Shown: one piece after another, positions 18,646 through 27,512 of the stretch
Layout of the letters: each line of letters opens with the position of its first letter
Position numbering within the stretch: the first letter of the stretch is position 1
Assembly: GCA_964344765.1 (NCBI GenBank)
Contig: CAYFOM010000005.1
Location: forward strand, 1 to 64,000
Origin: JACNIZ01 sp964344765
Lineage (GTDB): Bacteria > Planctomycetota > UBA1135
DNA length: 64,000 nucleotides
Reading direction: 5' to 3'
Position numbers and translations under genes: made by a program
The notes under the pieces: generated by a model
Seen by the model: the letters and a program-made list of their open reading frames with translations, nothing else
The model's database searches: none
Told to the model about the DNA's origin: nothing

Positions 18646-19371
18646 ATGTTTGTCATTCGCATGGACCACCCCGGCCGCAACGCCATCGGCCCTCAATTGT
18701 TGCAATGGTTGAACGGGCAGCTGGATGCCGCCGGAACTCAACCCATTCTGCTAACCGGCAGCGAGGATTCGTTCAGCTCGGGCTTGGATTTGAAGCAAAT
18801 GCTGGAATTTGAAGGCGATCAAACGCCGCAGTTTTTGCGTCAGATTGACGATTTAGCGGTGAGATTATTTCGCCATCCTGCACCGACGGTGGCTTACGTC
18901 AACGGCCATGCTATTGCTGGCGGTTGCGTGTTGGCGCTTTGCTGTGACTACCGCGTTTCCGTCGACCGTGACGATTTGCGAATCGGTTTGCCGGAGATCA
19001 AGCTCGGCGCTTGCTTCCCACCGCGCATGATGGGCATTTTGCGCCATCGACTGAATCCTCAGCATCTTTACGAAGTGTTGTTGGGCGGTGAACTTTACTC
19101 CCCTTCTGCCGCGGTGAGCCTTGGCTTGATCGACCGATGCGTGGCGGCGACTGCCGATGGATCGCAGCCAACGGCCGAAGAAGTCGCCACAGCCCGGCTC
19201 AAGCAGATGGCGGCATACCCGGCAGATAGTTTCCGTCGCACGAAGGAGTCGCTTCAATACCGCGTCACCGAAATTGATGGGCAGCAGCAACGCGCATTTG
19301 AGCAAGAAGAATTGCCGATTTGGGCGTCTTCGGAAATGAAAGAACGCGTCAGGGCGTTGTTTGCACGCTAG
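18646..19371 (+). CDS. Crotonase-family enoyl-CoA hydratase/isomerase (isomerase-like)
   Basis: 241 residues of crotonase fold: N-terminal SGLDLKQML oxyanion-hole region, HAIAGGCVLALCCDYRVS, GLPEIKLGACFPPRM, and AVSLGLIDRCV. The second acid (Glu in LPEIKLG) is present, but the first hydratase Glu expected in GGGxELA is replaced by Val. That pattern, with the CDYR...GLPE spacing, resembles delta3-delta2-enoyl-CoA isomerases, so an isomerase acting on unsaturated acyl-CoA is favoured over a hydratase. Just downstream of the LruC gene but with no obvious link to it; the acyl-CoA dehydrogenase/ETF operon nearby suggests a shared fatty-acid pathway. The 3' end overlaps the convergent membrane protein by 23 bp. 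Confidence 0.85.
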   Translation: MFVIRMDHPGRNAIGPQLLQWLNGQLDAAGTQPILLTGSEDSFSSGLDLKQMLEFEGDQTPQFLRQIDDLAVRLFRHPAPTVAYVNGHAIAGGCVLALCCDYRVSVDRDDLRIGLPEIKLGACFPPRMMGILRHRLNPQHLYEVLLGGELYSPSAAVSLGLIDRCVAATADGSQPTAEEVATARLKQMAAYPADSFRRTKESLQYRVTEIDGQQQRAFEQEELPIWASSEMKERVRALFAR

Positions 19372-19921
19372 CCTCGCGTACCCAATCGGCGTCGACGACC
19401 AAATCCAACCAGCGTTCGGTGCCGTCGTCCATCGGCACGCGTTCACGATAGCGCACGAGCTCCTTTTCCATGCCGAACAGCTTGTTGACTGATGCCGTAG
19501 TCGGCGTGGTTCGTTGGGTCAGGAAGGTCCAAGTGCGGCGCGAAATGCGATCGCCGATCAGCTCCATCTTGATGCGATGGTGGTCGTCCTGCCACATGGA
19601 CACGGATGCGCCGACGACGCCTTCGTTTTCAATGGTTTCCGCACGGCGCTCCAGTTCCGCCCATGGCTTTTCCATTTCGCGGATCAAATATTTCAGCTCA
19701 TCCGGCGAGATTCGATGGCCGACGTCGGGCATGTCATCTAACTCGGTCGGCAAGTCGCGGGCGATGCTACGCAGCACTTCCAACTCGGCTGCGAACATGG
19801 TTTCCAGGCGCTTGGCTTCGAATTCCGGCCCTAGCGTTTTCAGACCGAGCACCCACGTCAGCAGCGCGCCGAACAAATACAGTCCGACGAAAATGACGAG
19901 GTATTTCTGCCAGGTGGACAT
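19349..19921 (-). CDS. Hypothetical protein with N-terminal membrane anchor
   Basis: 190 residues with one N-terminal transmembrane segment (YLVIFVGLYLFGALLTWVL) and a charged, largely helical soluble part. I recognise no family. ATG 19921 places the helix at the N-terminus; a TTG at 19963 could extend it by 14 residues. It follows the large DUF1080/cytochrome c gene by 48 bp on the same strand, so it may be the last gene of that operon. Confidence 0.65.
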   Translation of the reverse strand: MSTWQKYLVIFVGLYLFGALLTWVLGLKTLGPEFEAKRLETMFAAELEVLRSIARDLPTELDDMPDVGHRISPDELKYLIREMEKPWAELERRAETIENEGVVGASVSMWQDDHHRIKMELIGDRISRRTWTFLTQRTTPTTASVNKLFGMEKELVRYRERVPMDDGTERWLDLVVDADWVREASVQTTP

Positions 19922-19969
19922 CGGTCGCAAGGTGGAAACTTGCGCCGATGTCCGATCGAGCAATCGGGA

Positions 19970-20773
19970 TCAATGCAAGCTGCGCAGGTATTCGAACAAG
20001 TCGCTGACCTGCTGCGGCTTCATCGTATCCAGTAAGCCTTCCGGCATCAATGAACGCTCGGCAAAGCTCAGCGAAAGAATGTCGGCGCGGCGCAACTTGA
20101 GGTCTTCACGCCCGGCGCGGCGCAGCGTGATGTGGTGATCGTCTTCGGCGGCCAAGAAACCTTGCAGAAGCTGGCCGTCGCGAGTTTCAACGTTGAGAAT
20201 ACGGTAACCCGATTCCACACCGGCATTCGGCGTCAGCACTGACCGTAGCAATCCGTCCGCAGTCTTCGCCCCAACACCATCCAGGGCCGGGCCGATGTCC
20301 CCGCCGACGCCATCGACGATGTGACAAGCCCCACAGTAGATTTGGTAGGCCACCTTTCCTTGCTTCAAATCGCCGCCGGCCGCAGCCAAGGCGCGATATT
20401 TGTCGAAGCGTTGTTTTTGCGCCTCAGCTTGCGCCGCCGTCATCATATTGGGCGGCTGAATCATGCCGGTGATCTTGGCGTTTCCGGACAGCTCAACCTC
20501 ATCAGTCGGAAGCAGCAATTGCAAGCCTTCCGGGCGCGTCGCCGGGTCCATACGAATGTTGTAGTTGGCGGCGATTTGATCGGCGTTGCGCTCCACCGTC
20601 CACCAACGCACTTCGGACAACCAGCCCGAGGTGCCGACGTTCGGCGTGGTCTTACCGACTTGCAAGCCCTCGGTTCGCTCGGGCAGGCGAGCCTTGACGG
20701 TTTGTCCAGTTCGCCGTTGAAGTAAAAACTCAACCGCTCGTTGCCGTCGTAGCTCAACGCCAGGTGCGCCCAA
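19970..20773 (-). CDS. C-terminal part of the large DUF1080 protein: LamG end plus cytochrome c (separated by frameshift)
   Basis: This frame continues the protein encoded upstream at 20461-24237 after a one-base shift near 20701-20703. From there it reads TVKARLPERTEGLQVGKTTP, completing the LamG domain (GWLSEVRWWTVERNADQIAANY), then a cytochrome c segment with CGACH haem attachment (VAYQIYCGACHIVDG, IGPALDGVGAK) and the PVC-type haem C-terminal motif (ESGYRILNVETRDGQLLQGF ... MKPQQVSDLFEYLRSLH). Nothing upstream of the shift in this frame looks like a genuine N-terminus, and there is no signal peptide, so it is unlikely to be an independent gene. Confidence 0.8.
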   Translation of the reverse strand: MGAPGVELRRQRAVEFLLQRRTGQTVKARLPERTEGLQVGKTTPNVGTSGWLSEVRWWTVERNADQIAANYNIRMDPATRPEGLQLLLPTDEVELSGNAKITGMIQPPNMMTAAQAEAQKQRFDKYRALAAAGGDLKQGKVAYQIYCGACHIVDGVGGDIGPALDGVGAKTADGLLRSVLTPNAGVESGYRILNVETRDGQLLQGFLAAEDDHHITLRRAGREDLKLRRADILSLSFAERSLMPEGLLDTMKPQQVSDLFEYLRSLH

Positions 20774-23700
20774 CCTTCTTCAGGCAAGCGCTGCTTGCTG
20801 ATCAAAACATCGCCACGCGGCCCCAACCACAGGCGTGGGCGTGCGTCGTGAAAGTTGAAGTCCCACTGCGGGCCGGCGAGTAAACCATCGGCATTGGAAA
20901 TGCCGGGATGCAACCAAACCCAAGCTTCCAACGTGAATGCGGCGCTTTGGGTGAGATTGCTTTGCACGAAGTCATTACCGCCGCCGCGCAGTTGAATACC
21001 CGGAAGTTGGCTTTCCAGCAATGCCGCTTCCAACGCTTTCCAACGAGCGTCGTCGCCGACGTGCTTGCCCATCCGCTCAACCATGTTTTCATCCAATAGG
21101 TTGATGGCAATTTTCTCTTCGGCCAATTGCGGTAAGAGTCGGTGCGCTTGCGACCGCTGCGACAACAATTGACGAATCGCTTCGCTGCGCATGCGGTCTT
21201 GCAAAATCGGCCACAGTTCCAACAGCAAATCAAACGCCGCCTGATCCGGGATCGCCGCCAACGACGTCACCGCAACCTGGCGCAGCTCTTCACCGGGCAA
21301 ACTGGAACGAATGATTCGAGCATAAAGCGCGTGGTCGCGACAACCCATCTCACGCAGGGCTTGCATGCATTCCAGCGGCGAGGCTGTTCCGTTGTCCATC
21401 ATCGCGATGACGTCCGGTTGCAACTCGGCTAGGCGCAGTTCGCGCGCGACTTGAAGCAGCAGCATGCGATGGTCGTTGCTGGCGCTGTCCGCCATCATTT
21501 CGCGCACACTGGCGGCGATTGCGGAGTTCAGTGACGCGTTTTGCCATTGGCCGCGTTGAGCCAGCAGGCTTTGCACCACTGCGGTGCGGCTTTGGCTTTG
21601 CTGCAACCACCTTTCCAATTGCTTGCGGACGGAGGCGTTGCCGGCATTGCGCGCCAGGAAAACCAATTCATCCGTGCTGGCCGGCTGGCTGATGCGCTGC
21701 AAGAGTTGAGCAAGACCGGCGGCAGCACCTTCACTACCGGCGCACAATAAGGCATAGCGCTGCAAGGCAACGGATGATGCATCTTTGGCGCCTTCGCGAT
21801 TAGCCTGCTCCAACCAAGCCACTACGGATTGCGGATTCTGCTCCAACAATGCGCGAATAACGCTGCGCTCCAGAGCTTCATCGGCCCGCTGTAATTTGGA
21901 TGGACCACCTTTATTGCTGCCGGAAGAGGATGCACCTCGATAAACCTGAAGGTTGTCCGGCTGCAAGAATTGCAACAGCAAGTCGGCATGTTGCATGCCG
22001 AAATCTTGAGCTTTTCCAATGGCGTGCAAGGCCACCAAGCGCACCCGCGGATCGCGTTCGGCTGGGGCATGCTGAAGCAGGCGGATCAAATCGTGATTAC
22101 TTTGGAAGTGCTCGCCGGCCAATCGAATCGCGCCGCGGCGCAGACTAAACTCCGGCGCTTGCACCAGCTGCTCGAGCAAGTCCATCGTCATTGCTTGGAA
22201 ATCGTGCAGGCACCAAAGGGCCAGCAAGCGGTCCTCCACTGGCTGCGAACGGTTTTGCAGCAACGCTACCAGCTGCGGAATTAAATGACGGGCATCGCGA
22301 TCCACAATTTGATGCCACGCTGCGCGCGCGGTCAAAGTGTTGGCATGGCCAAGCATGGGAACCAGCTCGGCATCTGCGACTTGTGTGACATCAATCGGTT
22401 TTTGGTGCTTTTGCGACGTGTGTCGAATGCGCCAAATCCGGCTGCTGGTTTTGTCACGCGACGGATGGTTGCGCGGCACCTCGTTGTGCGAAATGATCGG
22501 GTTGTACCAATCGACGATGTACAAGCAACCATCCGGTCCGAAATGCGCCGCGACCGGGCGGAAGTTTTTGTCTTCCGAAACCAGCAGATCGGCAACACGT
22601 TGCAATTCCACTTGCTCCGGGTGTTCCGCGGTGCGGGTGGCAACCACTGACTGCACCGAACTGATGATCGGATTGGCCAGGAAAAAGGTCTGATCCCAAG
22701 GAGGTGGGAAGCCATTGCGGTCACCGGATTGGGCTAAGCCCGATAGGCCGGTTCCGCCAACTCGGTAATCCGCCAACGTGGGTCGCCACGGCGAATGCGA
22801 GTGGAATTTTTCGCTGCCGATTCCTGGATAGCTCATGCCGTGTTCAAACGGTGTCATCGAATAGCCGAGGTCATTGGCTTCTTGAATCCACTTATCGCCG
22901 AAACGGTCAATGACAAAGCCCCAGATGTTGTTGAGGCCGATGCCCACGACTTCAAACTTGCTGCCATCGCTTTGGAAGCGGCCAACCTTGCATTTGTTGA
23001 ACGCCACCACTTCGCCGGTTTTACTGACTACATTCGAGGAGTTAAATGCACCCTGGGCGACGTAAATCCAGCCGCCAGGCATGCGCTTAAAGCGGTGTGG
23101 AAGCAGGTGAGAATCTTGAATCCCAAAGCCGGTCAGGACGACTTCGCGTGTATCAGCTCGTCCATCGCCATCGGTGTCGGTGAATCGCAAGATGTCCGGG
23201 CCCATGCCAACCAAAGCACCATTCTGTTCCGGCAAAATGGCCATAGGAATAAAAAGGCCGTCAACAAAAATGCGTGGCTTGTGTGGACCGGGTTTCCACA
23301 CATCATCGAATACCAAAACCTGGTCGCGCCCACCTTGGCGGTAAAGATTGAGCACGTCTTTGGATTCGTTGCCATCGATTGGATATTCAATCGCGGTAAT
23401 CGCCCACATACGACCGGCATCGTCGAAATTGATGTCGACTACTTTTTGCATCGAAGGATCGGAAGCCACTAATTCGACCTCAAATCCATCCAGAACACCG
23501 AATCCGGCTTGCTCTTCTGCAGCACTGCGGATCGGAGAACTTCCTTGACCTTGCACACTTTGGGCTTTCTGCCAAAGACGCCATGTATTCAATCCCATTG
23601 TTTTCGGCAACTCTTTGACGTGGATGTTTTTCATCTCCACGCGCACTTTGCCGCCGCCGTGAACTTGCAAACCAAAGTGGCCATCTTGCGGGATTTGATG

Positions 23701-24237
23701 GTCTTTTTCGGTGTAGTCCAACGCAGCGACGCCATTGATCCACGTTTGAATCCGTCTTCCTTCGGCGCGGATCTTATAGCGATTCCATCCTTTAGATTGC
23801 ACCGCAGCAACCACCGCATCGCCATCGGCTGATTCGGCAATCACTTTGTTGCGCCGCGATTCGTCGTACATCTTGCCCCACCAACCGTCGCCGGCATCGA
23901 CTTGGTAGCCGCTCATTTCATGATTGCCTTCGACGCGCACACTGCGAATTTGGAAGCCGGAGTTGATGAAGCCTTCGCTGCCAAGCACGCGAATGTCGAA
24001 TTCCAGCTCGAAGTTCAAAAACGACTGAGTGGAACTGAGAAAGGTGTTGTGCGGGACCTTCTTTTCAAGTGACCCGCCGACGATCATGCCGTCCTCGACG
24101 CGCCACCAGCCTTCCTCACCGGGGCGGATTTCCCACCCATCCAAGGTTTTGCCATCAAACAAGGATTGCTGAGCCGAAACCGACGCGGTGGACCAAGCCA
24201 CAAAAAGCATCACCGCCAAAATGGATGAAATTCGCAT
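20461..24237 (-). CDS. DUF1080 + PVC-type haem-binding propeller + HEAT + LamG protein, frameshifted
   Basis: A signal peptide (ILAVMLFVAWSTASVSAQ) is followed by DUF1080 (QSLFDGKTLDGWEIRPGE to about residue 210), a PVC-type membrane-bound dehydrogenase-like beta-propeller (GFEVELVASDPSMQKVVDIN; LRFTDTDGDGRADTREVVL; GPDGCLYIVDWYNPIISHN) to about 620, HEAT-like helical repeats to about 1080 and a LamG-like domain (AAFTLEAWVWLHPG). After NGELDK the frame runs into about 80 nonsense residues and stops at 20461, while the expected continuation, including a CxxCH cytochrome, lies in the next frame to 19970. Intact homologues would be about 1420 residues. A periplasmic redox enzyme on sugars or similar is likely. 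The gene starts 2 bp after the Dabb gene, in an operon with the Tm-1-like gene. Confidence 0.88.
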   Translation of the reverse strand: MRISSILAVMLFVAWSTASVSAQQSLFDGKTLDGWEIRPGEEGWWRVEDGMIVGGSLEKKVPHNTFLSSTQSFLNFELEFDIRVLGSEGFINSGFQIRSVRVEGNHEMSGYQVDAGDGWWGKMYDESRRNKVIAESADGDAVVAAVQSKGWNRYKIRAEGRRIQTWINGVAALDYTEKDHQIPQDGHFGLQVHGGGKVRVEMKNIHVKELPKTMGLNTWRLWQKAQSVQGQGSSPIRSAAEEQAGFGVLDGFEVELVASDPSMQKVVDINFDDAGRMWAITAIEYPIDGNESKDVLNLYRQGGRDQVLVFDDVWKPGPHKPRIFVDGLFIPMAILPEQNGALVGMGPDILRFTDTDGDGRADTREVVLTGFGIQDSHLLPHRFKRMPGGWIYVAQGAFNSSNVVSKTGEVVAFNKCKVGRFQSDGSKFEVVGIGLNNIWGFVIDRFGDKWIQEANDLGYSMTPFEHGMSYPGIGSEKFHSHSPWRPTLADYRVGGTGLSGLAQSGDRNGFPPPWDQTFFLANPIISSVQSVVATRTAEHPEQVELQRVADLLVSEDKNFRPVAAHFGPDGCLYIVDWYNPIISHNEVPRNHPSRDKTSSRIWRIRHTSQKHQKPIDVTQVADAELVPMLGHANTLTARAAWHQIVDRDARHLIPQLVALLQNRSQPVEDRLLALWCLHDFQAMTMDLLEQLVQAPEFSLRRGAIRLAGEHFQSNHDLIRLLQHAPAERDPRVRLVALHAIGKAQDFGMQHADLLLQFLQPDNLQVYRGASSSGSNKGGPSKLQRADEALERSVIRALLEQNPQSVVAWLEQANREGAKDASSVALQRYALLCAGSEGAAAGLAQLLQRISQPASTDELVFLARNAGNASVRKQLERWLQQSQSRTAVVQSLLAQRGQWQNASLNSAIAASVREMMADSASNDHRMLLLQVARELRLAELQPDVIAMMDNGTASPLECMQALREMGCRDHALYARIIRSSLPGEELRQVAVTSLAAIPDQAAFDLLLELWPILQDRMRSEAIRQLLSQRSQAHRLLPQLAEEKIAINLLDENMVERMGKHVGDDARWKALEAALLESQLPGIQLRGGGNDFVQSNLTQSAAFTLEAWVWLHPGISNADGLLAGPQWDFNFHDARPRLWLGPRGDVLISKQRLPEEGWAHLALSYDGNERLSFYFNGELDKPSRLACPSEPRACKSVRPRRTSAPRAGCPKCVGGRWSATPIKSPPTTTFVWTRRRARKACNCCFRLMRLSCPETPRSPA

Positions 24238-24239
24238 TG

Positions 24240-24551
24240 CTAAGCCTCCGGCATGTTGAAGTCAAAAACGATGACGCGCTCCAACTTCGGCACCACGAAT
24301 TCTTTGACTTCTTCGTGGTGAGGATGGGGCAGGTATTCATCGCGAGATTGCGGACTGTCGAAGGTCATGATGAATCCATGCGTGAAACCATCATTCATTC
24401 CCTCGGCGCTGTCATACGGACCGCAGTGGAAGTCCAACAAACCGGGGATGCTACCGACCATGCCGCGCATACGTGAGAAGCACGCGTCGATGTCGGCGTC
24501 GCTGACACCGTCCTTAAATTGAAAGACTCCGTAGTGTTTGACTTCAGGCAT
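24240..24551 (-). CDS. Dabb (stress-responsive A/B barrel) family protein
   Basis: 103 residues matching the Dabb ferredoxin-like fold: VKHYGVFQFKDGVSDADIDA, SIPGLLDFHCGPYDSAEG, THGFIMTFDSPQSRDEYL and PHPHHEEVKEFVVPKLE with the conserved HP..H. Such proteins are small dimeric barrels; some are enzymes (for example olivetolic acid cyclase) but bacterial ones are mostly uncharacterised. It sits between the Tm-1-like gene (23-bp gap) and the large DUF1080 gene (2-bp gap), so all three are probably on one transcript. Confidence 0.88.
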   Translation of the reverse strand: MPEVKHYGVFQFKDGVSDADIDACFSRMRGMVGSIPGLLDFHCGPYDSAEGMNDGFTHGFIMTFDSPQSRDEYLPHPHHEEVKEFVVPKLERVIVFDFNMPEA

Positions 24552-24574
24552 GGATCAAGGGTGAGTTTTGAGGA

Positions 24575-25840
24575 CTAGGCGGTAGCTGGGGTTTGACTCA
24601 GTTTTTGCAACAGAGTTTGCGCACAAGCAGTGGCAAAGGCGGGATCATTAATCTCGCAATTCATGACCAACAGCTCAACCTCGCTATCGAGGTTTTGCAT
24701 GATGCCGTCAAAAAGTGCGGCGTCGGCATCGGGGTCATGGAAGGGTTGGCCTTCGGCGCTGATGACGCTGATGGCTTTGGCGGGTAACAGCACACTGACC
24801 GGAGCCGAGTAGCGATTCACTTTCTCGGCCAGGATGCGACCGAGTTCGGCGCATTCCTCAGCATTAGTTCGCATCAATGTGACTTGCGGGTTGTGGTGGT
24901 AAAAGTTGCGTCCATTGAACTTGGCCGGAACCGTATCGGGCTCGCCAAAGTTCACCATGTCTAAGCAACCAGGCACAACAATAGACGGCACCGCAGCCGT
25001 AGCAGTGGCATCGAGTCGCTCGGGACCTGCCGACAGCACGCCGCCGACGAGTTCATCCGCCCACTCAGTTGTAGTGATGTCCAGAACTCCGGCGACCATG
25101 CCGCTGGAAATCAGCGCCTCCATGGCTTTGCCACCGGTCCCGGTTGCATGAAAAACCAAGACTTCATAGCCAGCTTGCTCCAACACCGGAATAGCCGCAT
25201 TTACGCATTCGGTGGTGTTTCCGAACATACTGGCGGCAATGAGCGGACGATCTGCGGCGGCCAAATCCGATGTTGAGTTGCCAGAGGAAGCGCGGACCTG
25301 AGCCTCCTCGGCTGCGGCTTCCACCATCGCGCAAACTGCAGCGGCGGCCCGCCGAAAGACCATGCGAGATACACGATTCAAACCTGCAACATCGACAATG
25401 CTGGGCATCATCACCAGGTCGGAAGTATCCACATATGGTGCCGTGTTGCCGCTTGCCAACGTCGAGACCATCAACTTGGGGATGCCCAGCGGCAAGGCAC
25501 GCATGGCAGCGCTGGCAATGGCGGTTCCGCCGCCGCCGCCAAGGGAGATCACAGCGTCGATTTTGCCCTCCTGATGCAAACGCTTGAGGGCAAGCGGAGC
25601 GGCGTTGGCCATAGCAGCCACGCAGGCACCACGGTCCCCTCCCTCGACTAGGGCCATCAAATCCACATTTCCAGTAGCAGCAACTTCTTGGCTGGACACG
25701 TCCGGCGCTACACCGTCGGCGCCCATCATGCCCACGTCAATCATGATCACCTGATGTCCGCGCTGACGAATTTGATCAGCCACGAAAGCATGCTCATGGC
25801 CTTTGGTATCTAGGGTTCCGAGGACTGCAACAGTTGCCAT
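24575..25840 (-). CDS. Tm-1-like ATP-binding domain protein (UPF0261)
   Basis: 421 residues covering the whole UPF0261/Tm-1-like domain: VAVLGTLDTKGHEHAFVAD at the start, ISLGGGGGTAIASAAMRALP, KLMVSTLASGNTAPYVDTSD, PLIAASMFGNTTECVNAAI and FHATGTGGKAMEAL. The plant Tm-1 relative binds viral replication proteins; the bacterial family is predicted to bind ATP and its reaction is unknown. In many genomes it is paired with a TIM-barrel PEP hydrolase-like gene, absent here. Divergent from an AraC regulator with a 71-bp shared promoter region, and first gene of a probable operon with the Dabb and DUF1080/cytochrome genes. Confidence 0.9.
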   Translation of the reverse strand: MATVAVLGTLDTKGHEHAFVADQIRQRGHQVIMIDVGMMGADGVAPDVSSQEVAATGNVDLMALVEGGDRGACVAAMANAAPLALKRLHQEGKIDAVISLGGGGGTAIASAAMRALPLGIPKLMVSTLASGNTAPYVDTSDLVMMPSIVDVAGLNRVSRMVFRRAAAAVCAMVEAAAEEAQVRASSGNSTSDLAAADRPLIAASMFGNTTECVNAAIPVLEQAGYEVLVFHATGTGGKAMEALISSGMVAGVLDITTTEWADELVGGVLSAGPERLDATATAAVPSIVVPGCLDMVNFGEPDTVPAKFNGRNFYHHNPQVTLMRTNAEECAELGRILAEKVNRYSAPVSVLLPAKAISVISAEGQPFHDPDADAALFDGIMQNLDSEVELLVMNCEINDPAFATACAQTLLQKLSQTPATA

Positions 25841-25911
25841 GGGTCGAGGAGGGCCGGAGTAAGCGCCGCGGCGCGCTCCCTTTATACTCGCCTCCTAGCG
25901 CCCGCCTGTCC

Positions 25912-26799
25912 ATGACGCACAAGCACAACCAGATACGTGAGATCCACATCCTCGGCAAAAACACCAGCTACGAGATGGTCAAAGCCGACGATTTCGATCC
26001 TCGTGATTGGTTAAGCCAAGCGCCGCTCTGTCCCGAGTTGGCACGGCATTCCATTACCCATTGCGGGATCATGACTGCAAGCGTGCCCATGCAAGTGGCC
26101 AGGATCGAACCCTCCGGTAGCTTTTTCCTAGCCTGCCTGGAAGGGAATGGCGAAGTTTTGATGGACACCATTTGGCGTCACGTCGGTTCGGGCAATGCCT
26201 GTTTGCAACCGCCCTTCCTTGCCAACGCAATGCGCGCCAGGCGCCGCCGCCCGTGGCGCTTTTGCTGGGTGCGTTACCGCGATGACCGGGCGCGAAAACC
26301 CGTTGCCGGCTTGCACGCTCCCGCCCGCGCCGATTTCGACGCCACCGCCCTGGAGCATGCCATTTTCGGGTTGATTCGCGAAGCCGAAGGCAATCGATCG
26401 GCCGGAGCCATGCGACGTTGGTCGGATTTGATCCATTCTTACGTCACCGATTTCGCCGAGCCCTTCCGCAAGCAGGATCGACTGCATCAAGTATGGAAGT
26501 TGGTGGCCGCCGATTTAGCCAGCCCATGGCCGCTGGACCGGCTGGCGGCAGCTGCCGGAATGAGCCGCGAGCATTTGCGCCGACTGACTCAACAACATTT
26601 AGGCCGGTCCCCTGGGCAACATTTGATGCACTTGCGCATCCAACACGCCGCACATCTGCTTGCTACCACCAAGTACGATCAAACGCGCATAGCTGAGCGC
26701 GTTGGCTTCACCACCCCGTACTCGTTCTCCAATACCTTCCTTCGGTGGACCGGGCTGCGGCCAAGCGCTTATCGCGAGCAGTACACCGTCATGCAGTGA
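25912..26799 (+). CDS. AraC-family transcriptional regulator
   Basis: 295 residues. The C-terminal 100 carry the two AraC helix-turn-helix motifs (WPLDRLAAAAGMSREHLRRL and RIAERVGFTTPYSFSNTFLR) and end with the family's GLRPSAYR. The N-terminal part resembles an effector-binding cupin-like domain. Start taken at ATG 25912; the frame upstream to 25834 would overlap the divergent gene. The head-to-head arrangement with the Tm-1-like gene suggests that it controls that operon in response to a small molecule, perhaps a sugar, but the ligand is not visible. Confidence 0.92.
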   Translation: MTHKHNQIREIHILGKNTSYEMVKADDFDPRDWLSQAPLCPELARHSITHCGIMTASVPMQVARIEPSGSFFLACLEGNGEVLMDTIWRHVGSGNACLQPPFLANAMRARRRRPWRFCWVRYRDDRARKPVAGLHAPARADFDATALEHAIFGLIREAEGNRSAGAMRRWSDLIHSYVTDFAEPFRKQDRLHQVWKLVAADLASPWPLDRLAAAAGMSREHLRRLTQQHLGRSPGQHLMHLRIQHAAHLLATTKYDQTRIAERVGFTTPYSFSNTFLRWTGLRPSAYREQYTVMQ

Positions 26800-27512
26800 G
26801 AACCATTCCACGAAATGGGTTCCCTTCGCAGACGCTCCACCAACGCGGCGCCACTCAAGCGATCGCAGTGGGCCTCCGGCAAGTGTTGCATCCAAGTTTG
26901 GATTTCTTCGACGCACTCCGCTGCGGACCGCAGTCCAAACGGTGGATAAGCATGATCGACCTTCACCCGAGCGCCTAATGGCTTCAACAAGTCCGCCATG
27001 TCATCCAGCGATAGGTTCGGCTGATGAACTCGTCCGGAACGTCGATGTTGCTTTTTAAGCCACAAGTCGACGTCCTCCGCAAGCGCCTCAGATGGCCGTT
27101 GGCGTTGAAACATGGGTTCGGCCAGGAAAAGGCCAGTCCGCGCCACACGCAAGGCTTCGGCAATTGCCGCGCGAGGATTGGCAAGATGATGCGGCACGTG
27201 GCGCATGCTGACCCAATCCACACTTTGATCGGCGAAAGGCAAATATTCGGCTTGGGCTTGGACCAAACGGATGGCCGAAGGTTTTGAACGATGGGCGTCG
27301 ACAACCCTCGCCAAATCCGAATTGGGCGCTGTGGTCTCCAACCCCACACAAGCAACACCGGCGGCGGCGAGCATGTCCATGATTTGTCCACCCCCACATC
27401 CAACGTCGAGCACCGATTGCGGCCGAAGCGCTAGCAAGTCATCGCAATAAGCGCGGCGCAAGTAGTCCACATTGACCTGGTTGGCGCAAAGTTCCAGCGG
27501 GGCTTCGCTCAT
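26769..27512 (-). CDS. Class I SAM-dependent methyltransferase
   Basis: 247 residues with motif I SVLDVGCGGGQIMDMLAAAG, an acidic GLETT at the end of strand 2, PFADQSVDWVSMRHVPHHLA (motif II) and a following post-motif strand, as in UbiE/COQ5-type type-11 methyltransferases. Substrate not deducible. Its start overlaps the uvrC stop by 4 bp (ATGA), so it is co-translated with the excinuclease genes; this may be a co-transcription convenience rather than a repair role. The 3' end overlaps the convergent AraC gene by 31 bp. Confidence 0.88.
   Translation of the reverse strand: MSEAPLELCANQVNVDYLRRAYCDDLLALRPQSVLDVGCGGGQIMDMLAAAGVACVGLETTAPNSDLARVVDAHRSKPSAIRLVQAQAEYLPFADQSVDWVSMRHVPHHLANPRAAIAEALRVARTGLFLAEPMFQRQRPSEALAEDVDLWLKKQHRRSGRVHQPNLSLDDMADLLKPLGARVKVDHAYPPFGLRSAAECVEEIQTWMQHLPEAHCDRLSGAALVERLRREPISWNGSHCMTVYCSR

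Noticed and set aside
20698..20706. Programmed -1 frameshifting to join the two halves of the large DUF1080 protein
   Set aside because: The site reads GAC AAA CCG with no X XXY YYZ heptamer and I see no strong downstream structure; a single-base deletion or sequencing error is simpler. Kept as a finding in that form.
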